Positions 7,362 through 16,996 are shown, counted from the first letter of the stretch. The stretch: 64,000 bases of DNA from an uncultured Oscillibacter sp. (GCA_910577405.1 CAJTMG010000003.1:73696-137695); one strand, 5' to 3'. A program made the numbers and translations. The notes: generated from the letters alone by a model not told the origin.

Positions 7362-8387
7362 TCAGTAGGTAAATGGAATTCCCCGGTTGATCAGGTCCGT
7401 CAGAAGCAGGTGACTTTCAGGCATCCACATTCCGGGGCTGTACAATATCGCGCCGTCCTCCGCCAGAAGCTCCATGGACGACAGGGGACCGATTCCGGTG
7501 ACCGTTGTGGAAATCCGCACCGCCGCAACAGAATCAAAATTGAATTCCGTCACTTTCCCCAGAGGGTTCCGAAGACGGACCCGGTCCCCCAGAATTTCCG
7601 CACGCTCCATTTTCACCCATACCAGCCCCACCATCGCCAGCGCCGTAAAAGGCAGCATGAGCAGCACGCCGGGGTCGCCCTGCACCAGCCCGAAAAACAG
7701 CATACAGCCCAGCGTAAAGACCAGCAGCGCCGCAAAAATACCCGTAAACAGCGGCGAATGGGTCAGGCGGTAATATTGCGGTATTTCGTCGGGAAGGGTC
7801 AGGGAGATATCCTCGCGGCGGGGTCCGGGGCTGAGTATAAAGGCGTTCTGGACAAGGCCGTCCCGTTCCGCGAAGGGCACCCGGCGGCTCCTCAAATCGG
7901 CCTGCAAAATATCCATATGCTCCATAGCAACCGAAAGGCGGCACAGCACGCGACCATCCCGGCCTTGAATCAGAATGGTTTCCCGTCCTTTCAGCGCCCG
8001 GACGAAAGCGATCTCCGTAAAGGCAAAATCCACCGGTTTCCGCAGCCAGCGCCGGAGGGCCAGCCGTTCGCCGTCTACGGTCAGGGAATTCTTCCGGCTC
8101 CTGACAGCCAGCAGAGGACAGACCAGCATCAGCGCCAGAAGCCCCAGGCCCATCAGAACGCCGGCCAGATAAAACCAGAACAGAACGCCCGCCAATTCCG
8201 CAAGGGGCTTGAATTCCCAGCCGGCCGCCAGAAGTCCCACGGCACAGACCACGGTCAGGAAAACCGCCAGCGGGGTCAGCAGAATCCAGATAACCCGGTT
8301 AGCCTTGGATTCCCGGAGGACATAGCGTTGGGGGATATGGACGGAAATCTGCCGGGTCCGCCCGGTGAACAGGCCGCGTTTTCTCAT
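7362..8387 (-). CDS. Membrane protein of unknown function
   Basis: The 341-residue protein has two pairs of hydrophobic helices, at about residues 33-58 with 66-93 and at about 213-235 with 241-258. Each pair is followed by a soluble beta-rich stretch (LTVDGERLALRRWL and AEILGDRVRLRNPLGK) that resembles bacterial PH-like domains. This looks like an internal duplication of a 2-TM plus PH-like module. Its ATG overlaps the stop of the methyltransferase gene by four bases (ATGA), so the two are translationally coupled. No named function is recognised. Confidence 0.65.
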   Translation of the reverse strand: MRKRGLFTGRTRQISVHIPQRYVLRESKANRVIWILLTPLAVFLTVVCAVGLLAAGWEFKPLAELAGVLFWFYLAGVLMGLGLLALMLVCPLLAVRSRKNSLTVDGERLALRRWLRKPVDFAFTEIAFVRALKGRETILIQGRDGRVLCRLSVAMEHMDILQADLRSRRVPFAERDGLVQNAFILSPGPRREDISLTLPDEIPQYYRLTHSPLFTGIFAALLVFTLGCMLFFGLVQGDPGVLLMLPFTALAMVGLVWVKMERAEILGDRVRLRNPLGKVTEFNFDSVAAVRISTTVTGIGPLSSMELLAEDGAILYSPGMWMPESHLLLTDLINRGIPFTY

Positions 8388-9217
8388 TGCGTTCCCTCCG
8401 TTCTCCGGAAGACGTGGACCCGGAAGGAAATCCGTACCGTCAGCCGTTCCAGCTCCGCCAGACGTTCCGCGCCGGATTTCGGGGTCTTCCAGGCGTAGGG
8501 GGTCATATGGAACAGATTCTGAATATCCTCCCGGCTCTCCAGGGTAATCATATCGTCCACCGGTACAATTTCCTGATACGCGAAGCCCTCATAAGGCGTT
8601 TCCTTCTCTTCATTGGGGTAGGGCTGGTCGTAGAGAATTTCTTTCAGCTCCCAGAGATGCCCCGGTCCCGGCACCACATAGAGGAACCAGCCGCCGGGCT
8701 TCAGGACGCGCCGGAATTCCTCCAGGGCCAGAGGCGAAAAGCAGTTCAGGAGGACATCCGCAGCGGCGCCGGGCAGAGGGAGACGGAAGGAGGACGCAAC
8801 GGCAAATTCAATTTCCTTTGCCCGTTTTGCCGCCGTCCGGAGGGCGAATTTGGAAATATCCGTGCCGGCCATAAGAGGCGCGCGGCCCGCTTCCCGGAGA
8901 GCCTGATACACTCCCGCGGTGTACCAGCCCTCGCCGCAGCCCGCGTCCAGAATCACCGGGGATTTGACGGGACAGGACAAAATCTGACAACAAAGGGTAT
9001 TCAAAAGAGGCCGGTAATACCCCTTGGACAGGAATCCCCGCCGGGCCGCCACCATCTCCCGGTCGTCCCCCGGAAGAGCGGAATGCTTCTGATTGGGCGG
9101 CAGGAGATGCACATAGCCCTCTTTCGCGATGTCAAAGCTGTGACGGCCCGGGCAGACGTAAGCGCCGCCGTTCCGGGACAGAGCCGCGCCGCAGAGGGGA
9201 CAGCAGAACAGACTCAT
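8384..9217 (-). CDS. rlmA: RlmA-type 23S rRNA (guanine-N1)-methyltransferase
   Basis: The 277-residue protein begins with a zinc-finger module, CCPLCGAALSRNGGAYVCPGRHSFD (read as CPLC, then C and H ligands), typical of RlmA enzymes. A Rossmann methyltransferase domain follows, with the SAM motif ILDAGCGEGWYT and a later NCFSPLALEEFRRVLKPGG. RlmA proteins methylate N1 of a guanine in helix 35 of 23S rRNA (G745 or G748); in some species this affects macrolide response. ATG at 9217 overlaps the MATE stop codon (ATGA) and has GGAGG upstream, so the pump and the methyltransferase are co-translated. Confidence 0.85.
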   Translation of the reverse strand: MSLFCCPLCGAALSRNGGAYVCPGRHSFDIAKEGYVHLLPPNQKHSALPGDDREMVAARRGFLSKGYYRPLLNTLCCQILSCPVKSPVILDAGCGEGWYTAGVYQALREAGRAPLMAGTDISKFALRTAAKRAKEIEFAVASSFRLPLPGAAADVLLNCFSPLALEEFRRVLKPGGWFLYVVPGPGHLWELKEILYDQPYPNEEKETPYEGFAYQEIVPVDDMITLESREDIQNLFHMTPYAWKTPKSGAERLAELERLTVRISFRVHVFRRTEGTQ

Positions 9218-10599
9218 ACCGTCCCTCCTTCCGTCACGTCGTTGATCCACTTCCCGCTGCCGACCCGCCAGACGCAGAAGGGGAATTTGACCAGATTTTC
9301 CAGCTGCATGGACAGAACAATGGGCCAGACGCCTGTTTTCAACACCAGCGCGGTCAAGGCCGTTACAGGCAGACAGACCAACCATAGGGGCGCGTTGTCC
9401 AGGACGGTGGACCAGATCACATCGCCGCCGCCCCGGAGGATGCCGACAATCGCGGAGGTGGAGCAGGCATGGAAGGGAAAGAAGAGGAAGTTCGCCACGG
9501 CCAGGGCAAAGGCAATCGCGGCGGATTCATCGTAGAGCTTGAACATCGGGAAGACCACCGGCACGAAAAACACCGGCGTCAGAATCAGGCAGATCAGTCC
9601 CAGCACGCCGCCCACCAGGATTGTGAACCACAGCAGCGCCCGGCCCAGGTCCAGAACGAACGCGTGACGCTTCCCCTCGCCGATGGCCTTGCCCAGAATC
9701 ACCGCCGTAGCCGAACCAAGACCAAAGCAGACCACCAGAAGCACCCGGTTCAGATTGCCCATAACCGCGTTGGCCGCCAGCATTTCCACGGAGTTGTCCG
9801 TATAGCCCAGGATCACCGTCAGCAAAGAGTTCCCCAGTCCCCAGACGGCCTCGTTCAGCACCACCGGGGAGGCGTATTTCAAGAACTTCCGCACCATCCC
9901 AAGGCCCGGGCGCAGAAATAACGGTATCTCCAGCGGGATGGTCTTACTCCGCAGGGCGCAGATCACGCAGATCACGAATTCGCTGATCCGGGCCAGCAGG
10001 GTAGCAATGGCCGCACCCGCCACGCCCAGCGCCGGGAAGCCGAAATGCCCGAAAATCAGCAGGTAATTCAGGCCGGTGTTCAGGATGGTGGAGAATCCAA
10101 AGAGCTTCATTCCAAAGCTGGGGTTCTCCACGGACCGCTGGGCACTGGCATAAATGGACGAGAGCATATTGAACACAAAGGCAAAGCCAATAACCCGCAA
10201 ATAAGGCGCGCCCAGCAGAGACAGGTCGTGACGGTTGGACAGCAGATCCATCACCTGCACGGGAAACAGGAAGAAGACCGCGGCCAGTATCAGGGTCAGC
10301 CCGCCGCCAATGATGCAAGCTACCCCCAGCGCCCGGCTGATGCTCTTCACGTCGCCCTTGCCCCAGTATTGGCTGATGAGAATCCCAAGACCGCTCTGAA
10401 CGCCGAAAATGATGCTGATAAGTATAAAAACCGGTACGTTGGCCGTAGTGACCGCCGCCATTTCCTCATTTCCAAGCTGGCTGACCATAAAGGTGTCAAT
10501 CAGCCCCAGAGAAAAGGTTATCAGATTTTGCAGCACCATCGGCAGGGATAAACAGAAGAGCCGTTTATAAAAGCCCGGTTCTCGCTTCAGAATATTCAC
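9214..10599 (-). CDS. MATE family multidrug efflux transporter
   Basis: The 461-residue protein has about twelve membrane helices arranged as two six-helix halves, as in MATE antiporters, which export drugs in exchange for sodium or protons. The N-terminus reads FYKRLFCLSLPMVLQNLI, and QSGLGILISQYWGKGD is the usual loop after helix 2. Translation starts at GTG 10599 behind AAAGGTGG. It sits between the cysteine desulfurase and rlmA on the same strand, overlapping the latter by four bases. The pump/rRNA-methyltransferase pairing is compatible with antibiotic tolerance, but that is an inference. Confidence 0.9.
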   Translation of the reverse strand: MNILKREPGFYKRLFCLSLPMVLQNLITFSLGLIDTFMVSQLGNEEMAAVTTANVPVFILISIIFGVQSGLGILISQYWGKGDVKSISRALGVACIIGGGLTLILAAVFFLFPVQVMDLLSNRHDLSLLGAPYLRVIGFAFVFNMLSSIYASAQRSVENPSFGMKLFGFSTILNTGLNYLLIFGHFGFPALGVAGAAIATLLARISEFVICVICALRSKTIPLEIPLFLRPGLGMVRKFLKYASPVVLNEAVWGLGNSLLTVILGYTDNSVEMLAANAVMGNLNRVLLVVCFGLGSATAVILGKAIGEGKRHAFVLDLGRALLWFTILVGGVLGLICLILTPVFFVPVVFPMFKLYDESAAIAFALAVANFLFFPFHACSTSAIVGILRGGGDVIWSTVLDNAPLWLVCLPVTALTALVLKTGVWPIVLSMQLENLVKFPFCVWRVGSGKWINDVTEGGTV

Positions 10600-10686
10600 A
10601 AGACAAAAACCACCTTTCTTACATCAGGAATGAGGAAACTGGTGAATCAGAAACCAAAATCATTCTCAACCCTTGATTCCCCGATA

Positions 10687-11817
10687 TCACAGCAGCATGG
10701 GACAGCGGCTGTCGTGGTGCTTCCGGATGGCATCCGCGCAGGCGTCTATATCGGCTTTCGTGACGGCGGGCCCGAAGCTGAGCCGTATGACCCCGGAGGC
10801 TGTCCGTTTCGGCAGTTTCAGGGCGGCAATGACATGGCTGGGCTTCCCCTGATGACAGGCGGACCCGGCGGAGACACAGATGCCCTGACTGCCCAGATCA
10901 TTGACAATATTCTGACTGGGCCAGCCCGCAAGAGAGACGGAGAGGATATGGGGAGCCGCGCCGTTTCCCACAAAGTGCAGGTCCGGGATGGCAGAAAGTT
11001 TTTCTATCGCATAGGCTTTCAGTTCACAAAGATGCCTTTGGTCCTCCAGGCGGCTGTCCATACGAAGCTCCGCGGCCTTGGCAAAGCCTGCAATCTGCGC
11101 CGTGGCTTCCGTGCCGGCCCGGACGCCTCCCTCCTGTCCTCCGCCGGGAAGCAGCGGGCGGGGATTCCGGACGCGCGGCCCGATGTACAGCGCGCCGATT
11201 CCTTTGGGGCCTCCGATTTTATGGGCGGAAACGGAGATCAGGTCCGCGCCCAAATCCCTGGCCGAGAACGTCAGGAAACCCTGCACCGCGTCGGTATGCA
11301 GGAGGGTTTTGGGATTTTTTGCCGGCAGTCCTTCCGCAATCTCGCCGACAGGAAAAATGGTCCCCAATTCGTTGTTCACCAGCATAACCGAAACCAGCGC
11401 GGTATCCGGACGGACGGCCTCGAGAACCTGTCCGGCTGTTATATTCCCCTGGCCGTCCGGAAGCAGGCGGGTGACCTCGTACCCGTCCTTCTCCAGCCAC
11501 TTGCAGCACTCCAGAACCGCGCTGTGCTCTACGGCGGTGGTCACAATATGCCTGCCCGCGTGCCGGTTCTGCCAGAGCGCCGCACGAATGGCCCAGTTAT
11601 CCCCTTCCGTGCCGCAGGATGTAAAATAAAGCCGCTCCGGAGGACAGCCCATTGCGGCGGCAACGATTCCCCGCCAGCCCTCCAGACGCTTTTTCATCTC
11701 CAGGCCAAAGGGATACTGGGCGCTGGGATTCCCATACTGCTCTGTCAGAACGGCATACATGGCGTCCGCCGCGGCCCGGGGCATGGGCGCGGTGGCGGCA
11801 TAATCGAGATAAATCAT
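10687..11817 (-). CDS. Cysteine desulfurase (NifS/IscS family, class V aminotransferase)
   Basis: The 376-residue PLP enzyme begins MIYLDYAATAPMP, the classic start of this family. The PLP lysine is in SVSAHKIGGPKGIGALY and the persulfide cysteine in SAGSACHQGKPSH. It takes sulfur from cysteine and hands it to Fe-S assembly or tRNA thiolation. ATG at 11817 has GGAGG just upstream. It is divergent from mtaB, a radical-SAM Fe-S enzyme that needs sulfur, which fits a shared pathway. No scaffold gene is adjacent; the NifU-like gene is about 5 kb away. Confidence 0.9.
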   Translation of the reverse strand: MIYLDYAATAPMPRAAADAMYAVLTEQYGNPSAQYPFGLEMKKRLEGWRGIVAAAMGCPPERLYFTSCGTEGDNWAIRAALWQNRHAGRHIVTTAVEHSAVLECCKWLEKDGYEVTRLLPDGQGNITAGQVLEAVRPDTALVSVMLVNNELGTIFPVGEIAEGLPAKNPKTLLHTDAVQGFLTFSARDLGADLISVSAHKIGGPKGIGALYIGPRVRNPRPLLPGGGQEGGVRAGTEATAQIAGFAKAAELRMDSRLEDQRHLCELKAYAIEKLSAIPDLHFVGNGAAPHILSVSLAGWPSQNIVNDLGSQGICVSAGSACHQGKPSHVIAALKLPKRTASGVIRLSFGPAVTKADIDACADAIRKHHDSRCPMLL

Positions 11818-11839
11818 GGTCCCTCCTTTCCCCAGGGGC

Positions 11840-11868
11840 TTGCCCTGACGGGAAAATCCAAGTATAAT
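11840..11868 (+). promoter_or_regulatory. Sigma-A promoter for mtaB
   Basis: TTGCCC (11840-11845) and TATAAT (11863-11868) have a 17-base spacer. On the other strand TTGTAT-16-TATTAT overlaps this region and may serve the desulfurase gene, so the two divergent promoters probably share DNA. Confidence 0.7.
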
Positions 11869-11919
11869 AGACAAGTCTCATCATTATACAAAAAAGAATC
11901 AGAAAGTGCAAGGAGAATC

Positions 11920-13239
11920 ATGAGAGTTGCAATTGATACGCTTGGCTGTAAAGTCAACCAATATGAAACCCAGGCCATGGAGCAGCTTCTGCGGGAACGC
12001 GGCCACGAAATCGCGCCCTTTTCCGGAGACGCGGACGTATATGTAATCAACAGCTGTTCCGTCACCGCCGCCAGCGACCATAAATCCCGGCAGGCCGTCC
12101 GCAGGATACGCCGGGAGCATCCCGAAGCGCTGGTGGCCCTCTGCGGCTGCTACGCCCAGACCCATGCCGATGAAGCCCATACCCTAAAGGCGGACGTGCT
12201 CTCCGGTTCCGGCGACCGTCAGGGCTTTATCCGGCTTCTGGAGCAGGCGTGGGCGGGGAAGCAGAGCCGGGACCCAGACGCCGTCCGGACCCCGCTGGAA
12301 TCCATCGACGTGTCCGCCAAACGAAAGCAGTTCGAGACCCTGCCCGCCGGAGGCCTGGGGGCGCGCACCAGAGCTATGCTGAAGGTGGAGGACGGGTGCG
12401 CAAACTTCTGCTCCTACTGCATCATTCCCTATGCCAGAGGCCCGGTGCGCTCCATGCCGCTGGAGGAAGCCGCGGTGCAGGCGTCGAAGCTGGCCGCGGA
12501 GGGCTACCGTGAAATTGTGGTGACGGGCATCGAGATTTCCAGCTGGGGCCGGGAGCTTCATATCGGCCTGACGCTGATCGATTTGCTGGAGACAATCCGA
12601 AGCGCCGCGCCGGGTGTCCGGATTCGCCTGGGGAGCCTGGAACCCCGGACCATTACCCCGGAGTTCTGCCGCAGGGCCGCGCAGATCCCGGAGCTTTGCC
12701 CGCAGTTCCATCTGTCCCTCCAGAGCGGCTGCGACGCCACCCTCAAGCGCATGAACCGCCGCTACAATACCGCCCGTTATCTGGAGTCCGTGGCAATGCT
12801 GCGGGAATCCTTCCGGCGGCCGGCCATCACCACCGATCTGATCACCGGATTCCCCGGCGAGACGGAGCAGGAATTTCAGGACACCCTGGACTTTATCCGC
12901 CGCTGTGATTTCGCCCGGATGCACATCTTTCCCTATTCCTCCCGGCCCGGCACCCCGGCGGCGGCCATGCCCCAGCTCCCTAAGGAAGTGCGGGAAGCCC
13001 GTGCCCGCCGCGCCACTGCCGAGGCCGAACAGATGCGCAGGGCTTATCTGGAGGGCTGTACCGGCGAGGTCCACAGCGTCCTCTTTGAACAGCCCCGTGA
13101 CGGCGGTTTCTTCGGCCACGCGGAAAATTACTCCGGCGTGCTGGTACAGGCCGGGAACCTGCGGAATCAGACGCGCTCTGTCCGCATTGCCGGGACTGAC
13201 GGTCATATACTGTTCGGAGAATTGGAGGCCCGCCGTTGA
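11920..13239 (+). CDS. mtaB: tRNA t6A37 methylthiotransferase MtaB
   Basis: The 439-residue enzyme has the three-domain layout of methylthiotransferases. An N-terminal MTTase domain (TLGCKVNQYETQAMEQLL, with cysteines in NSCSV and CGCYAQ) binds the auxiliary cluster. A radical-SAM domain carries CANFCSYCIIPYARG, and a C-terminal TRAM domain ends the protein. MtaB adds a methylthio group to t6A at position 37 of ANN-reading tRNAs. ATG at 11920 follows AAGGAGA. An apparent upstream extension in the same frame back to 10630 is only the open complement of the desulfurase gene. Its stop overlaps the TTG start of yfbR. Confidence 0.92.
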   Translation: MRVAIDTLGCKVNQYETQAMEQLLRERGHEIAPFSGDADVYVINSCSVTAASDHKSRQAVRRIRREHPEALVALCGCYAQTHADEAHTLKADVLSGSGDRQGFIRLLEQAWAGKQSRDPDAVRTPLESIDVSAKRKQFETLPAGGLGARTRAMLKVEDGCANFCSYCIIPYARGPVRSMPLEEAAVQASKLAAEGYREIVVTGIEISSWGRELHIGLTLIDLLETIRSAAPGVRIRLGSLEPRTITPEFCRRAAQIPELCPQFHLSLQSGCDATLKRMNRRYNTARYLESVAMLRESFRRPAITTDLITGFPGETEQEFQDTLDFIRRCDFARMHIFPYSSRPGTPAAAMPQLPKEVREARARRATAEAEQMRRAYLEGCTGEVHSVLFEQPRDGGFFGHAENYSGVLVQAGNLRNQTRSVRIAGTDGHILFGELEARR

Positions 13240-13811
13240 AAAGCCATTTCTTTGCCTACGTCTCCCGGATGCGTTTTATACAGCGCTGGGCCCTGATGCG
13301 GAACACAGCCCCGGAGAACGTACAGGAGCACAGTCATCAGGCGGCGGTGCTGGCCCATGCGCTGGCGGTGATCCGGCGGGAGAAATTCGGCGGGACCATT
13401 GACCCCGGCATGGCGGCGGCCGCGGCTTTGTTCCATGACGCCAGCGAAATCCTCACCGGCGATCTGCCCACCCCCATCAAGTACGATAACCCCGCCATCC
13501 AGACCGCTTACAAGGACGTGGAGGCCGTCGCGGAAGCCAAGCTGCTGGCCATGCTGCCGGAGGAGCTGCAAGCCGCGTACCGTCCCCTGCTGATCAATAC
13601 GGACCCCGAACTGGAAGCCCTGGTGAAGGCCGCCGACAAGCTCTCCGCCCATATCAAATGCCTGGAAGAACTGAAAGCCGGAAACAACGAATTCCGCGAC
13701 GCCGCCCAACAGACCCGGGAAGCCCTGGAAGCCTGCCGCCTGCCGGAGCTGGACTATTTCCTGGAGACCTTTCTGCCCAGCTTTTCCCTGACCCTGGACC
13801 AGCTGAAATAG
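13236..13811 (+). CDS. yfbR: YfbR-like HD-domain 5'-deoxynucleotidase
   Basis: The 191-residue protein is collinear with E. coli YfbR, a metal-dependent 5'-deoxyribonucleotidase acting on dNMPs. Shared segments include SHFFAYVSRM, RWALMRN, EHSHQAA, the HD pair in LFHDASEILTGDLPTPIKY and CLEELKAGNNEF. The start is TTG at 13236, overlapping the mtaB stop (TTGA), so translation is probably coupled. It would trim excess deoxynucleotides; why it is coupled to mtaB is unclear. Confidence 0.9.
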   Translation: MKSHFFAYVSRMRFIQRWALMRNTAPENVQEHSHQAAVLAHALAVIRREKFGGTIDPGMAAAAALFHDASEILTGDLPTPIKYDNPAIQTAYKDVEAVAEAKLLAMLPEELQAAYRPLLINTDPELEALVKAADKLSAHIKCLEELKAGNNEFRDAAQQTREALEACRLPELDYFLETFLPSFSLTLDQLK

Positions 13812-13940
13812 GACGGACAACAAAAAAACAAGAATCAAAAAAGTTTTGTAAAATCCGGAACTTTTCTCCAATCCTTTTCGTCCAAATAAATATCTCGTAT
13901 CTCTTAATCTCATGTCTCTGATCTGAAAAGGGGGATTCTT

Positions 13941-16163
13941 ATGAAGAAACTGCTCTCCATGCTGCTGGCCCTGACGCTGCTGTGCGCCCTGGCCATGCCT
14001 GCCGCCGCGGAGGACACAAGCGCCCGCCTGGAAAAGGTGACCCAGGCTGTGAAAACACGTCTGGACCTGGACACCGAGGCCTATGAGGACTTCCAGGGGG
14101 AGTGCTACGACGAAGAGCTTGCCGCCATCTGGTACCTCCGCTGGCAAAACGGCCCCAATGATTCCACCCTGTCCATCGAAGCCCTGGAGGACGGGACCAT
14201 CATCAGCTACCGGGTCAATACCGACGACGCGGTTCCTGTTTATTGGCGCGGAGACCTGCCGAAATTCCCCGAAAAACAGGACGCGTCCGCCGACCGGGAA
14301 ACTGCGGAGGCGTTCCTGAAAAAGGTCCTGGCCGCCAACGAGACCGCGTCTTTGAAGAACCGGGAAAATATGGACAGGCTGAACAGCACCAGCAGCTATT
14401 TCAACGGCGAAATTCTTCTGAACGGGGTTTCCTCCCCTATGACCTGCAATATCACCGTAGAGAACGGCAAGGTGGTCCGTTTCAGCCGGGGCGTGCAGGC
14501 GAACACGTTCCTGGGCGCGGTCCCAGACCCTAAGGCTGCCGCAGACCAGGCCAAGGCGTCGGCGGAGCTGCGGGAGAAACTGGCGCTGCGGCTGGCCTAC
14601 GTCGGGGCTGACGGCGAGGAAAACCAGGCCGTCCTGCGCTACCTGCCGGAAACGGATCTGCATACCTTTTATGTAGACGCCCATTCCGGTGAGGTTCTGG
14701 ATATCACCGAGCTGGAAAAGGGAATGCGCTATAACGGTTTTACCAAAAACTCCATGGCCGAAGACGCCGCCGCCGCTCCTATGGCAACAGCGAGCGGAGG
14801 CGACCGTGGGATGTCCGCCGCAGAACAGGCCGGAGTGGAAAAGCTGGTCGGGGTGCTTCCCACGGAAAAGCTGGACGCGTCCCTGCGGGCTGTGGCGGCT
14901 TACGGTCTGAACGGCTATACGCTGGCTTCCACCTCCTACACGCTGGAGACGGATTATACGGCCACTCCCATTGCAAAGGATGCGGGCGGGGAAGAGGAAC
15001 GCACACCTGTCTGCCGTCTGCGTTACGTCCTTGCGGCGGAAAAATCGGACAAGGTCGAACCTTCGGAGGACGCCGTTAAGAGCCGGACCTTTACCGTGGA
15101 CGCCCGCACCGGGGAAGTCCGTCAGATGTACTCGTCCACTCCTTGGGGCCGGGACGCCGTGCTGACGGAAGCCCAGGCCCGTGAGAAAGCGGAAGCCTTT
15201 GTGAAGGAGTTCGCGCCGGGCAGGACTGTCACGCTCAAGAAGTCCGAAAACGATGGGGAGAGCAAAGCGCCTTACTACTCCTTCTCCTTCTCCCGGGAGG
15301 TCAACGGCTATCCCTTCGAGAACAATTACTACAATATCGCCATTGACAATCAGGACGGCTATATCTACGCGCTGAATTACACCTGGAATGAAGATATGAC
15401 CTTTGAGAGTCCCGAGGGCGTGATTACCCCCGCCGCCGCCAGAAACGCCTGGGCCGATACCTACGAGGTGAAGCTGGCATACCGTCTCGTACCCCAGGCT
15501 CTGGACGGCAAGGAGCCCGTGCAGGCCCTCCTGATCGCTCAGGGTGTGAAGAGCTTCTACGGCCTCCGCCTGACCTACGCCCTGAGCCGTGAGGATTACT
15601 GCCAGGGGATCAGCGCTAAGACCGGAGAGCCCGTTTATCCTGAAAAGAGCGCCGTTAATGAGGAAATTTCCTACACCGATGTAAAGGGCCATTCTGCGCA
15701 GGCGGACATCGAGAAGCTGGCCCGGTACGGCATTGGCTATGCGTCTTCGGAGTTCCGGCCCGGCAAGGGGATGACCCAATGGGAGTTTGTCTGTCTGCTT
15801 GCCAGCACCGAGGGCCAGCGTCTGGACCCCGCCGCCGCCAGCAAATCGGAACGGGATTCCGCCTATGGAACCGCGTACAGCCTGGGCGCCCTGACCCGCG
15901 CCGAACGCTCCGACGAATCCCCACTTACCCGCGGCGCGCTGGTAAAGATGCTCCTGAACGCCGCCGGTTACGGTCCCGCCGCCAGACTGAGCGGAATCTA
16001 TACCTGCTCGTACAGCGACAAGGCTTCTATCCCTGCCGGTGACCTGGGCTATGCCGCTATCGCTCAGGCTTTGGGAATGGCAAAGGACACCTACGGCGCG
16101 ACCCGCAACGCCAGCCGTGCCGACGCCGCTTCCATGCTCTGCCGTATCCTGGAAAGAATCTGA
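13941..16163 (+). CDS. Secreted YcdB/YcdC-repeat protein with S-layer homology domains
   Basis: The 740-residue protein starts with a signal peptide (MKKLLSMLLALTLLCALAMPAAAED). The body contains PepSY-like YcdB/YcdC repeats, with segments such as FYVDAHSGEVLDI, FTVDARTGEVRQM and a later region with EKAEAFVKEF and NQDGYIYALNY. From about residue 580 the C-terminus is S-layer-homology-like (YTDVKGHSAQADIEKLARYGIGY, FRPGKGMTQWEFVCLL, ASRADAASMLCRIL), which would bind cell-wall polymer. It is probably a surface-attached protein that binds or inhibits a peptidase, as suggested for PepSY modules. The ATG follows GGGGGA. A GC-rich hairpin lies downstream. Confidence 0.8.
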   Translation: MKKLLSMLLALTLLCALAMPAAAEDTSARLEKVTQAVKTRLDLDTEAYEDFQGECYDEELAAIWYLRWQNGPNDSTLSIEALEDGTIISYRVNTDDAVPVYWRGDLPKFPEKQDASADRETAEAFLKKVLAANETASLKNRENMDRLNSTSSYFNGEILLNGVSSPMTCNITVENGKVVRFSRGVQANTFLGAVPDPKAAADQAKASAELREKLALRLAYVGADGEENQAVLRYLPETDLHTFYVDAHSGEVLDITELEKGMRYNGFTKNSMAEDAAAAPMATASGGDRGMSAAEQAGVEKLVGVLPTEKLDASLRAVAAYGLNGYTLASTSYTLETDYTATPIAKDAGGEEERTPVCRLRYVLAAEKSDKVEPSEDAVKSRTFTVDARTGEVRQMYSSTPWGRDAVLTEAQAREKAEAFVKEFAPGRTVTLKKSENDGESKAPYYSFSFSREVNGYPFENNYYNIAIDNQDGYIYALNYTWNEDMTFESPEGVITPAAARNAWADTYEVKLAYRLVPQALDGKEPVQALLIAQGVKSFYGLRLTYALSREDYCQGISAKTGEPVYPEKSAVNEEISYTDVKGHSAQADIEKLARYGIGYASSEFRPGKGMTQWEFVCLLASTEGQRLDPAAASKSERDSAYGTAYSLGALTRAERSDESPLTRGALVKMLLNAAGYGPAARLSGIYTCSYSDKASIPAGDLGYAAIAQALGMAKDTYGATRNASRADAASMLCRILERI

Positions 16164-16187
16164 TCAACCGGCTGACCTCATATCCCC

Positions 16188-16221
16188 GCCGCCTGCCTGT
16201 CTTCCTTGATGGGCAGGCGGC
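16188..16221 (+). terminator. Probable terminator after the YcdB/SLH gene
   Basis: GCCGCCTGCC (16188-16197) pairs perfectly with GGCAGGCGGC (16212-16221). The downstream T-run is weak (CTCCTTTGT). Confidence 0.6.
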
Positions 16222-16344
16222 TCCTTTGTCCCGTGTCATATGCCCCCCTGACGGTCTCTCTTTGCGCGTTTCGCTGGTATATTTATGATAAATTTGAAAT
16301 TTCCGGGAATAATTTTCGATTTGTGGCAAATGCAACTAGATAAG

Positions 16345-16372
16345 TTGGCCGGATACTGGTATACTATAGAAT
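16345..16372 (+). promoter_or_regulatory. Candidate promoter for the rubrerythrin gene
   Basis: TTGGCC (16345-16350) lies 16 bases before TAGAAT (16367-16372). The surrounding 100 bases are AT-rich. I see no clear PerR or Fur box. Confidence 0.45.
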
Positions 16373-16429
16373 AATCCCAAATGAGGGGAACGGAAGATTC
16401 CTGATTCTAATTTAAGGAGGAAATATCAT

Positions 16430-16996
16430 ATGAAAAAATGGGTTTGCCCTGTCTGCGGTTATGTTCACGAGGGAGATACCCCCCCTGAGAAGTGCCCCCA
16501 GTGCGGCGTCGCGGGTTCCAAGTTCACCGAGCAGAAGGCTGATATGACCTGGGCCGCCGAGCACGTCGTAGGCGTCGGCAAGACCTTTGGCGCGGACGTT
16601 CCCGCCGAGGCGCAGAAGGAAATCCTTGACGGTCTGAACGCCAACTTCACCGGCGAATGCACCGAAGTCGGTATGTATCTGGCCATGGCGCGGGTGGCTT
16701 TCCGGGAGGGTTATCCCGAAATCGGCCTGTACTGGGAAAAGGCTGCCTACGAAGAAGCCGAACACGCCGCCAAGTTCGCGGAACTGCTGGGCGACGTGGT
16801 GACCACCAGCACCAAGAAGAATCTGGAGCTGCGCGTGGAGGCCGAGAATGGCGCTACCGCCGGTAAGTTTGCTTTGGCGAAGCTGGCCAAGCAGTATAAC
16901 CTGGACGCAATCCATGACACCGTGCATGAGATGGCCCGGGACGAGGCCCGCCACGGCAAGGCGTTCAAGGGCCTGCTGGAGCGTTATTTCGGCTGA
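16430..16996 (+). CDS. Reverse rubrerythrin (N-terminal rubredoxin, C-terminal ferritin-like domain)
   Basis: The 188-residue protein has an N-terminal rubredoxin-type iron site (CPVCGYVHEG and CPQCG, residues about 6-26). A ferritin-like four-helix domain follows, with di-iron ligand motifs FTGECTEVGMY, AAYEEAEHAAKF, LRVEAENGAT and ARDEARHGKAF. This domain order is the reverse of classical rubrerythrin. Such proteins reduce hydrogen peroxide or oxygen in strict anaerobes, taking electrons from rubredoxin/NADH systems. ATG follows AAGGAGG. A rubredoxin gene lies about 350 bases downstream on the same strand and could be its electron donor. Confidence 0.92.
   Translation: MKKWVCPVCGYVHEGDTPPEKCPQCGVAGSKFTEQKADMTWAAEHVVGVGKTFGADVPAEAQKEILDGLNANFTGECTEVGMYLAMARVAFREGYPEIGLYWEKAAYEEAEHAAKFAELLGDVVTTSTKKNLELRVEAENGATAGKFALAKLAKQYNLDAIHDTVHEMARDEARHGKAFKGLLERYFG

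Noticed and set aside
10630..11919. A 430-codon N-terminal extension of mtaB in the same frame
   Set aside because: It is the complement of the cysteine desulfurase gene. MtaB proteins begin at the MRVAIDTLGCKVNQ segment, which has its own ribosome site and promoter.
13203..15779. An 858-codon open frame on the minus strand
   Set aside because: It is antisense to yfbR and the YcdB/SLH gene, both with clear homology and start signals; the translation shows no domain.
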